From Solimonas sp040377605 (GTDB taxonomy: Bacteria > Pseudomonadota > Gammaproteobacteria > Nevskiales > Nevskiaceae): 5,974 nucleotides of DNA. The stretch is taken from assembly GCA_040377605.1 (NCBI GenBank), contig JBEIOK010000160.1, positions 1-5,974 of the forward strand, written 5' to 3'. The notes beneath the pieces are model-generated. The model saw only the letters and a list, made by a program, of their open reading frames with translations. It was not told where the DNA came from and searched no databases. A program made the translations under genes and the position numbers. Of the stretch, positions 1-4,625 are shown piece after piece; within the stretch, counting starts at the first letter, position 1; each line of letters starts with the position of its first letter.

Positions 1-14
1 CGTGGAGGATCGCC

Positions 15-326
15 ATGAGCGCAGCCAAGGATTATCGGACTCTCGCCGAGTTTTACCCCTATTACCTGCAGGAGCATTCCAACCGCACCTGCCGCCGCCT
101 GCACTTCATCGGCAGCAGCCTGGGCATCGTGCTGGCCCTGACCGCCCTGTTCACGCAGACGTGGTGGCTGCTGGCGGTGGCATTGCTGCAGGGCTATGCC
201 TGGGCCTGGGTCGGCCATTTCTACTTCGAACACAACAAGCCCGCGACTTTCAAATATCCGTGGCTGTCGTTCCAGGGTGACTGGAAGATGTGGTGGCAGA
301 CGCTGACCGGCAAGATCGCCTTCTGA
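15..326 (+). CDS. DUF962 / Mpo1-like small membrane protein
   Basis: This 103-residue protein fits the short bacterial form of the DUF962 (Mpo1-like) family. The N-terminal part has the family pattern EHxNxxCRRLHFIG (residues 20-33). A hydrophobic stretch follows at about 36-58, then GYAWAWVGHFYFEHNKPATF (60-79) and a YPWLSFQGDWKMW segment (81-93). The conserved histidines are H21, H30, H68 and H73, the likely metal ligands. Yeast Mpo1 is an Fe(II)-dependent dioxygenase that shortens 2-hydroxy fatty acids at the ER membrane; a similar lipid-related role in the bacterial inner membrane is inference only. The start is well supported: GGAGG at 4-8 lies 6 nt before the ATG. No promoter is visible because the window begins just upstream, so the gene may belong to an operon entering from the left. 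It ends 132 bp before mnmG in the same orientation, with no convincing terminator between them. Confidence 0.88.
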   Translation: MSAAKDYRTLAEFYPYYLQEHSNRTCRRLHFIGSSLGIVLALTALFTQTWWLLAVALLQGYAWAWVGHFYFEHNKPATFKYPWLSFQGDWKMWWQTLTGKIAF

Positions 327-359
327 ATCCGGCTGGACGCTTTTTGACCACGGCAGCGC

Positions 360-365
360 TACAAT
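360..365 (+). promoter_or_regulatory. Possible -10 box upstream of mnmG
   Basis: TACAAT matches the sigma-70 -10 consensus at five of six positions. It would give a leader of roughly 87 nt before the mnmG GTG. No good -35 sits at the proper distance: TTGACC at 344-349 is only 10 bp upstream, too close to pair with it. The call is weak, and mnmG could also be read from an upstream promoter. Confidence 0.25.
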
Positions 366-386
366 CCGCGCCCGATCAGGGCCCGT

Positions 387-413
387 CTGCCGCAGGCAGC
401 CGCTACGCGGCAG
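387..413 (+). other. Alternative hairpins in the mnmG leader
   Basis: Two short hairpins can form side by side: CTGCC (387-391) with GGCAG (395-399), and GCCGC (399-403) with GCGGC (407-411). A competing structure pairs CTGCCGC (387-393) with GCGGCAG (407-413) around a 13-nt loop. The pairings are exact, but no T tract follows, so this is not an intrinsic terminator. Any regulatory role is inference. Confidence 0.3.
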
Positions 414-444
414 CGCCGAGGGTGGGGGAAGGGCCGCTCGTTAC

Positions 445-449
445 GAAGG
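445..449 (+). promoter_or_regulatory. Ribosome binding site deciding the mnmG GTG start
   Basis: GAAGG ends 9 nt before the GTG at 459. It supports this non-ATG start, which places the FAD-binding GGGHAGTE motif at residues 13-20, the same place as in the E. coli protein. Confidence 0.6.
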
Positions 450-458
450 TACCCCACA

Positions 459-2348
459 GTGTCGGATTCCCATCAGTTTGAGGTCATTGTCATCGGCGGC
501 GGCCATGCCGGCACCGAAGCGGCGCTGGCGGCCGCCCGCACCGGGGCGTCCACGCTGCTGATCACGCAGTCGATCGAGACGCTGGGCCAGATGTCCTGCA
601 ATCCGGCGATCGGGGGCATCGGCAAGGGCCATCTGGTCCGCGAAATCGATGCTCTAGGCGGACTGATGGCGCAGGCGGCCGATCGCGCCGGCATCCAGTT
701 CCGCACGCTCAATGCCAGCAAGGGGCCGGCCGTGCGCGCGACCCGCGCGCAGGCCGATCGCATGCTGTACCGCTGGGTCGTCCGCGAGACGCTGGAGAAC
801 CAGCCGAACCTGACGCTGTTCCAGCAGGAAGTGGAAGACCTGATCGTCGATGGCACGCAGGTGCGTGGCGTGGTGACGCGCCTGGGACTGCGGTTCCTCG
901 CACGCTGCGTCGTACTGACCACCGGCACCTTCCTCGGCGGACGCATTCATGTCGGCATGACCCATCACCCGGGCGGCCGTGCCGGCGATGCACCCAGCAA
1001 TCCCCTGGCGGCACGCCTGCGGGAACTGCATCCACGCGTCGGGCGCCTCAAGACCGGCACGCCGCCACGCCTCGACGGCCGCACGATCGACTGGTCGCGT
1101 CTCGTGGAACAGCCGGGAGACGAGCCCCGCCCGGTGTTCTCGTTCATGGGTTCGCGCGACCAGCATCCGCGTCAGGTGCCCTGTCACATCACCTACACCA
1201 ACCCGGAAACCCACGCGATCATCCGCGAGGGCTTCGACCGCTCCCCGATGTTCACTGGCGTCATTGAAGGCACCGGCCCTCGCTATTGCCCCAGCGTCGA
1301 GGACAAGGTGAACCGGTTTGCCGACCGCGACCGTCACCAGATCTTCCTGGAGCCGGAAGGCCTGAATACGCGCGAGATCTATCCCAACGGCATCTCGACC
1401 TCGCTGCCCTACGATATCCAGGAGCGGTTCGTGCGCACGATCGAGGGCCTGGAGCAGGTCCGGATCACGCGCCCCGGCTATGCGATCGAGTACGACTACT
1501 TCGATCCGCGCGACCTCAAGCGTTCGCTGGAAACCAAGGTCATCGAGGGACTGTTCTTCGCCGGCCAGATCAACGGCACGACCGGCTATGAAGAAGCCGC
1601 CGCACAAGGCCTGCTCGCCGGCCTCAACGCTGCACGCCGCGCGCGCGGACACGCTCCCTGGGAGCCGCAGCGCCACGAGGCCTATCTGGGCGTGCTGGTC
1701 GATGACCTGATCACCCGTGGCACCACCGAGCCCTACCGGATGTTCACGTCTCGCGCCGAGCACCGTCTGACGCTGCGCGAGGACAACGCGGATCTGCGCC
1801 TGACGCCGCTGGGTCGCGAGCTGGGGCTGGTCGACGACACACGCTGGCAGGCTTACTCGCGCAAGGCAGAGGCCGTGCTGCAGGAGCGCACGCGACTGGA
1901 GCAGCACTGGCTCAAGCCCGCACAGCTGTCACTGCCGGCGTTCGTCGAGGTCTTCGGCCCATCGCCACAGGACAACCGCCTGTCCCTGATGGAGCTGTTG
2001 CGTCGGCCGCAGGCCGACTATGCCGCGCTCCAGCGACTGGGCCTGGCACCGTCGGATCTCGATGCGGCCGTCGCCGAACAGGTGGAGATCGCCGCCAAGT
2101 ACGCCGGCTACATCGAGCGCGGACAGGCCGAGATCGAACGCCTGCACCGCTACGAGGAGGCCCGCCTGCCGGCTGATTTCGACTACGCCGGCGTCACCGG
2201 CCTGTCCAACGAGGTACGGCAGAAACTGACACAGCACCGGCCGGATAGCCTCGGGCAGGCCAGCCGCATTTCCGGGATCACGCCATCTGCGGTGTCGCTG
2301 CTGCTGATCCATCTCAAGCGCAGCGGCCAGCTCCGGCACAGTGCCTGA
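459..2348 (+). CDS. mnmG: tRNA uridine-5-carboxymethylaminomethyl modification enzyme, MnmG (GidA)
   Basis: MnmG is the FAD-binding partner of the GTPase MnmE. The cytoplasmic complex builds the 5-(carboxymethyl)aminomethyl group on the wobble uridine (U34) of several tRNAs, using methylene-tetrahydrofolate and NADH. The Rossmann motif VIGGGHAGTE lies at residues 11-20. SCNPAIGGIGKGH (46-58) contains Cys47, and GPRYCPSVEDKV (273-284) contains Cys277; both cysteines match those important in E. coli MnmG. The second family signature, GQINGTTGYEEAAAQG, covers 369-384. The C-terminal helical domain with YAGYIERGQ (about 548-556) and GLSNEVRQKL is the MnmE- and tRNA-binding part. The length of 629 residues equals that of the E. 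coli enzyme, and nothing looks damaged. The start is a GTG with GAAGG upstream. In many bacteria rsmG (gidB) follows; here it does not, and the gene is followed by a strong terminator, so it appears monocistronic or distal to an upstream unit. Confidence 0.98.
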   Translation: MSDSHQFEVIVIGGGHAGTEAALAAARTGASTLLITQSIETLGQMSCNPAIGGIGKGHLVREIDALGGLMAQAADRAGIQFRTLNASKGPAVRATRAQADRMLYRWVVRETLENQPNLTLFQQEVEDLIVDGTQVRGVVTRLGLRFLARCVVLTTGTFLGGRIHVGMTHHPGGRAGDAPSNPLAARLRELHPRVGRLKTGTPPRLDGRTIDWSRLVEQPGDEPRPVFSFMGSRDQHPRQVPCHITYTNPETHAIIREGFDRSPMFTGVIEGTGPRYCPSVEDKVNRFADRDRHQIFLEPEGLNTREIYPNGISTSLPYDIQERFVRTIEGLEQVRITRPGYAIEYDYFDPRDLKRSLETKVIEGLFFAGQINGTTGYEEAAAQGLLAGLNAARRARGHAPWEPQRHEAYLGVLVDDLITRGTTEPYRMFTSRAEHRLTLREDNADLRLTPLGRELGLVDDTRWQAYSRKAEAVLQERTRLEQHWLKPAQLSLPAFVEVFGPSPQDNRLSLMELLRRPQADYAALQRLGLAPSDLDAAVAEQVEIAAKYAGYIERGQAEIERLHRYEEARLPADFDYAGVTGLSNEVRQKLTQHRPDSLGQASRISGITPSAVSLLLIHLKRSGQLRHSA

Positions 2349-2363
2349 ACCCTTGTTCATAAT
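2335..2363 (+). promoter_or_regulatory. Candidate promoter at the 3' end of mnmG
   Basis: CATAAT at 2358-2363 matches five of six -10 positions. GGCACA at 2335-2340, 17 bp upstream, matches three of six -35 positions (the ACA half). The site overlaps the mnmG stop codon and would start a transcript near 2370. It is weak by sequence alone, but its position fits a separate small RNA ending at the terminator near 2479. Confidence 0.3.
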
Positions 2364-2369
2364 CGATTC

Positions 2370-2479
2370 AGTGAGCGGCGCGTAGCCTTCGTCTCAGCAC
2401 ATCAGGCCCCCCCCCGCTCCGCGTCCCCCCGCGGAGCAACCCCGGAGCCCTCTCGTTCCCCCCGAGAGGGCTCTTTTTT
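2370..2479 (+). ncRNA. Candidate small RNA with C-rich loops
   Basis: The gap after mnmG holds an ordered structure. There is a run of nine C (2407-2415). A hairpin follows, GCTCCGC (2416-2422) with GCGGAGC (2431-2437), whose 8-nt loop ends in six C. A second hairpin (2445-2473) has an 11-bp stem and a loop of two T and five C, and is closed by six T. A -10-like box sits just before the presumed 5' end. Separate C-rich single-stranded segments with a U-tailed terminator recall trans-acting regulators such as Xanthomonas sX13 (about 115 nt), whose C-rich loops pair with G-rich translation initiation regions. I see shared architecture only and do not claim homology. The alternative is a decorated mnmG terminator, or a regulator processed from the mnmG 3' UTR. 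Confidence 0.4.
2445..2479 (+). terminator. Intrinsic terminator after mnmG / candidate sRNA
   Basis: GAGCCCTCTCG (2445-2455) pairs perfectly with CGAGAGGGCTC (2463-2473) around a 7-nt loop of two T and five C, and six T follow (2474-2479). The T tract works only for plus-strand transcripts. The convergent CBS gene has no matching T tract on its own strand. Confidence 0.9.
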
Positions 2480-2504
2480 GCGCGATCGCCGCGCCGACCC
2501 GGGC

Positions 2505-2912
2505 TCAGGCACAGCAATCGCTGATCGCGCGCAGCACGTCGGTGCGCGAGATTTGCCCCACCAGGCGCTCATCATCGACGACCGGATAGCGACGGAAGTG
2601 GGTGTTGTTGAGAAACAGGTTGGCCAGCTGCGTAATACTCAGGTCGGAGCCCACCGTGCATACGTCACGGCTCATGTACTGACTGACCGGGCCGGCAACG
2701 CAGCTGTCCTGTGCGGCGACCATCGCGATGTTCAGGCAGTCCTTCTCCGACAGCATGCCGATGAGCTTGCCCTGCGCGTCGACCACCGGCGCACCCGAGT
2801 GTCCGGTGCGCACGAGTTGATGGACCGCCGACATCACTTCGGTGTCCGGGGAGAACGTCATCAGCTGGGTCGCCATGTAATCGCGAACACGGACTGTATC
2901 GAGGCTGGGCAT
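2505..2912 (-). CDS. Tandem CBS-domain protein
   Basis: With the preferred start this is a 135-residue cytoplasmic protein made of two CBS domains and little else. The first spans about residues 8-60 (VRDYMATQLMTFSPDTEV, then GAPVVDAQGKLIGMLSEKDCL). The second spans about 76-130 (VSQYMSRDVCTVGSDLSI, then RRYPVVDDERLVGQISRTDVLRAI). Paired CBS domains form a Bateman module that usually binds adenine nucleotides such as AMP, ATP or SAM and regulates a partner; the partner here is unknown. The frame extends upstream to an ATG at 2987, but that start has no Shine-Dalgarno sequence. The ATG at 2912 has GGAG 6 nt upstream and begins right at the conserved fold. The gene is divergent from the Ala-rich gene and convergent with mnmG, so it is probably a single-gene unit. 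The C-terminus ends in two cysteines (SDCCA), a minor oddity. Confidence 0.93.
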   Translation of the reverse strand: MPSLDTVRVRDYMATQLMTFSPDTEVMSAVHQLVRTGHSGAPVVDAQGKLIGMLSEKDCLNIAMVAAQDSCVAGPVSQYMSRDVCTVGSDLSITQLANLFLNNTHFRRYPVVDDERLVGQISRTDVLRAISDCCA

Positions 2913-2918
2913 GGTCGA

Positions 2919-2922
2919 CTCC
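2919..2922 (-). promoter_or_regulatory. Ribosome binding site deciding the CBS gene start
   Basis: On the minus strand GGAG lies 6 nt before the ATG at 2912. The upstream in-frame ATG at 2987 has no such sequence, so the shorter 135-residue protein is favoured. Confidence 0.7.
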
Positions 2923-2963
2923 GGCGAAACCGATCGTAGTGGCAGGGCAGGAACCGGACGATA

Positions 2964-2984
2964 GCGCCGGACCTGATCCGGCGC
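2964..2984. repeat. Perfect 8-bp inverted repeat between divergent genes
   Basis: GCGCCGGA (2964-2971) and TCCGGCGC (2977-2984) are exact reverse complements separated by CCTGA. The element lies 52 bp upstream of the CBS gene start and 98 bp upstream of the Ala-rich gene start. It could be a hairpin in the CBS leader or a dyad operator shared by the divergent genes; the sequence alone does not decide. Confidence 0.45.
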
Positions 2985-3018
2985 CATGGGTTCAGAAGCC
3001 GTTCAGCGGCAGGCTCTG

Positions 3019-3024
3019 CATAAT
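3019..3024 (+). promoter_or_regulatory. Possible -10 box of the Ala-rich secreted protein gene
   Basis: CATAAT matches five of six -10 consensus positions and lies 57 nt before the ATG at 3082. No clear -35 hexamer is found 16-18 bp upstream, so an activator or another sigma factor would be needed. Weak call. Confidence 0.25.
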
Positions 3025-3081
3025 GCCGCCGCCTGCGCACCCATACGCCGGCTCCCCACAACACTCCAGATCGAGAAAACC

Positions 3082-3555
3082 ATGAGCAAGCTTGTCTCCA
3101 GCACGATGGTCGCCGGCATCGTCATCTTCTCCGCGCCGCTGTTCGCCGCTGAAACGCAGGCCAAGGCCAATGCGACGGTCAACGTCCAGGCGAACACGAC
3201 GGTGATCGACGCCGCCGCTGCGAACGCCAAGGCAGGTGTCGCGGCTGGCAGCACGGCCGCCCAGAACGGCGCCGCCGCTGCGTCCGCGAAAGTCGAAGCG
3301 GGCCAGGACAAGGCGGCCGAAGCCGGCGCCGCTGCCAGGACCAAGCTCAAGGCCGCCGGCGATTCCGGCAAGTCCGCCGTGAAGACGGGCGCCGACAAGA
3401 CGCAGAAGGCGGCGGTTGCCGTCGGCACCGGCGTCAAGCAGACGGCCACCACGGCCGGCACCGCCGTGAAGGGCACGGTCGGCGGCGCACTCGGCGCGCT
3501 GGGCTCGACCCAGGCGGACGTGAAGGTGGAGGCGGGCGCGCAAACCGGGCAGTAA
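3082..3555 (+). CDS. Exported alanine-rich low-complexity protein
   Basis: I do not recognise a named family. The 157-residue product starts with a typical Sec signal peptide: Lys3, a hydrophobic core at about 8-21, and likely cleavage after Ala22 or Ala23 (PLFA|AETQ). The mature part is dominated by Ala, Gly, Lys, Thr and Val, contains no cysteine, and has no hydrophobic segment long enough for a clear second membrane span. It contains a TVNVQANTTV stretch near the start, a helical-looking block with regular Lys and Ala spacing in the middle (about 68-130), and a glycine-rich patch (KGTVGGALGALG) near the C-terminus. The Lys/Ala/Thr periodicity resembles LEA-like or histone-H1-like helical proteins, which suggests a periplasmic or surface-associated, partly disordered protein; that is inference. 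The frame is open upstream to 2986, but the ATG at 3082 is chosen because the signal peptide begins there. The Shine-Dalgarno is weak (CGAGA at 3072-3076). Confidence 0.8.
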   Translation: MSKLVSSTMVAGIVIFSAPLFAAETQAKANATVNVQANTTVIDAAAANAKAGVAAGSTAAQNGAAAASAKVEAGQDKAAEAGAAARTKLKAAGDSGKSAVKTGADKTQKAAVAVGTGVKQTATTAGTAVKGTVGGALGALGSTQADVKVEAGAQTGQ

Positions 3556-3580
3556 GCCCCCGCAGGCCCCGCGCCGCCGC

Positions 3581-3612
3581 ACGAAGCCCCTGGCGCGATC
3601 CAGGGGCTTCGT
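3581..3612. terminator. 13-bp hairpin between convergent genes
   Basis: ACGAAGCCCCTGG (3581-3593) pairs perfectly with CCAGGGGCTTCGT (3600-3612) around a 6-nt loop, CGCGAT. It sits 25 bp after the stop of the Ala-rich gene and a few bases beyond the stop of the YgjP-like gene on the other strand, where a shared terminator would be expected. The plus-side tail is only modestly T-rich (CGTTTC) and the minus side has no T tract, so termination may be partial or the hairpin may mainly protect 3' ends. Confidence 0.65.
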
Positions 3613-3616
3613 CGTT

Positions 3617-4369
3617 TCAGGCCGCGCGCATTTCGCGCGTCAGGTACTGGTGCAGGCGCTGACCGCGTTCGCGCAACCAGTGCCGGTGCGTCGCGTATTC
3701 CGGCATCTGCCGCGCCACCAGATTCCAGAAGCGCGTCGAGTGATCCGCGTGCACCAGATGGCACAGCTCGTGGATCACCACATAGCGCAGCACCTCCGGT
3801 GGCGCCATCACCAGACGCCAGGACAGGCAGATCACACCCCCAGGGTTGCAGCTACCCCACAGCGTCTGGGGATCGTGGATTTTCAGCTCGGTGTAGCGCA
3901 CCGCCAGTCGCTGCGCCTCGGCCTCCAGCAGTCGCCGCGCATCGAGCTGCGCCTGATGCATCAGCTCGCCGCGCAAGGCCAGTGCTAGGCGACGCGGCTG
4001 CGCCAGCTGCTCGCGCGGCGCAAACAGGCTGATCCGTTCGGATTCGATCCGCACGGTGATCTGGCGCAGGCGGGCCGGCTCCACGCAAACCGGCACCAGC
4101 TGGCCACGCAGCAGCAGTTCATCGCGGCCATCCCAGCGGGCCTCGGGCGGCGGTGGGTTGGCGGCTTCGAGCCGCGCCAGCTCCGCCAGTTTCTCGCGCA
4201 CCCAGTCCTCCCGCGAGCGCAGGAAGGCCAGCGCCTCCCCGCGGGCCACCCAGCGGGGATAGACCAGCACCACCTCACGCCCCGGCCGCACCTCGACGCG
4301 GATGTTGCGCGCCCGGGGGCTGGGCTTTTCGCGCAGACGGAAATCGTCTCTGAACAACTCGAACTGCAT
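3617..4369 (-). CDS. YgjP-like (SprT/DUF45) zinc metallopeptidase family protein
   Basis: This 250-residue protein belongs to the YgjP/DUF45 family of predicted metal-dependent hydrolases. The active site is clear: HELCHLVHADHS begins at residue 200. His200 and His204 are zinc ligands, Glu201 is the catalytic base, and His210 in the ADHS segment is the likely third ligand, followed by RFW. The family's WGSC motif lies at 171-174, followed by a hydrophobic strand (GVICLSWRLVMAP), the usual order. The N-terminal half is the variable beta-rich region (RNIRVEVRPGREVVLVYP). No signal peptide is seen, so it is probably cytoplasmic. Substrates are poorly known; SprT-like relatives act on protein-DNA crosslinks, which is only suggestive here. 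The frame extends upstream to 4462, but the ATG at 4369 is chosen because GAGGA lies 3 nt upstream and the family normally begins with this short N-terminus. It converges with the Ala-rich gene. Confidence 0.93.
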   Translation of the reverse strand: MQFELFRDDFRLREKPSPRARNIRVEVRPGREVVLVYPRWVARGEALAFLRSREDWVREKLAELARLEAANPPPPEARWDGRDELLLRGQLVPVCVEPARLRQITVRIESERISLFAPREQLAQPRRLALALRGELMHQAQLDARRLLEAEAQRLAVRYTELKIHDPQTLWGSCNPGGVICLSWRLVMAPPEVLRYVVIHELCHLVHADHSTRFWNLVARQMPEYATHRHWLRERGQRLHQYLTREMRAA

Positions 4370-4372
4370 GGA

Positions 4373-4377
4373 TCCTC
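4373..4377 (-). promoter_or_regulatory. Ribosome binding site of the YgjP-like gene
   Basis: Read on the minus strand, GAGGA lies 3 nt before the ATG at 4369. It favours that start over the upstream in-frame ATG at 4462, which would add 31 residues unlike the family. Confidence 0.6.
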
Positions 4378-4474
4378 GACCGGAATGCCGCTGGAACGCG
4401 GACAACGGCAAAAAAATGTTCAGCACCGGAGCCAGCGCTGATAGTTGCTGCGTTTGCTGCACCGCACATCGCGG

Positions 4475-4509
4475 TTATCCACAAGCTTATCCCAGCTGGC
4501 TGTAGATAA
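4475..4509. promoter_or_regulatory. DnaA-box cluster
   Basis: TTATCCACA at 4475-4483 is a perfect DnaA box. TGTAGATAA at 4501-4509 is TTATCTACA on the other strand, eight of nine to consensus. Between them TTATCCCAG begins at 4487 and shares the first six bases. The last two sites form an imperfect dyad, TTATC-c-CAGC-tg-GCTG-ta-GATAA (4487-4509). The surrounding 4380-4570 is more AT-rich than the rest of the window. A DnaA-responsive site is plausible; a full origin is not supported. Confidence 0.45.
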
Positions 4510-4514
4510 ATCTG

Positions 4515-4625
4515 GCTACTTACAAGAAGAGGTTGTCGCACAAGTGTGCTCAACCGGCCTCTGCAATTGACGTCACCGATGCTAGCCATTCCCTGAAGTA
4601 GGGGTTGGATCGTCTCGGATCAGCA
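4515..4625 (-). ncRNA. Candidate omega RNA (reRNA) scaffold overlapping the tnpB 3' end
   Basis: TnpB nucleases use a guide RNA made from the 3' end of their own gene and the element's right end. On the minus strand this segment holds two hairpins in the expected place. The first is CCCT-ACTTC-AGGG, in plus coordinates 4591-4603, with an outer CCA/TGG pairing at 4586-4588 and 4606-4608. The second spans the stop codon (4531-4555). Both limits given here are approximate: the scaffold's 3' limit would equal the transposon right end, which I cannot place. Position and structure support the call; there is no sequence match to a known omega RNA. Confidence 0.4.
4531..4555 (-). other. Stem-loop over the tnpB stop codon (possible transposon right-end hairpin)
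   Basis: GGTTG (4531-4535) pairs with CAACC (4551-4555). Inside, GCAC (4538-4541) pairs with GTGC (4546-4549) around AAGT, leaving a small internal loop. The tnpB stop codon (4550-4552) lies within the hairpin. IS200/IS605 elements carry subterminal hairpins at their ends close to the tnpB stop, so this is a candidate right-end structure. The exact element boundary cannot be fixed from one copy. Confidence 0.45.

Noticed and set aside
327..345. Five-T run after the DUF962 gene as a terminator
   Set aside because: No stable stem precedes the T run.
344..365. TTGACC plus TACAAT as a complete sigma-70 promoter before mnmG
   Set aside because: The spacer is 10 bp, too short for sigma-70; only the -10 box is kept as a weak call.
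654..1907. 417-residue open frame on the minus strand inside mnmG
   Set aside because: It is antisense to a certain mnmG, shows no recognisable domain, and long open frames on the opposite strand are expected at this GC content.
2407..2473. CRISPR-like or tandem repeats in the C-rich stretch
   Set aside because: The C runs sit in hairpins of different stem sequence; there is no repeated unit with spacers.
3003..3764. 253-residue minus-strand frame across the Ala-rich gene and the YgjP-like 3' end
   Set aside because: Its Ala/Pro-rich composition is that expected from the complement of the Ala-rich gene, and it would read through the hairpin at 3581-3612.
4370..4549. Full chromosomal origin of replication
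   Set aside because: There is only one perfect DnaA box, no clear DNA-unwinding element, and no dnaA, rpmH, parA or rsmG neighbour.
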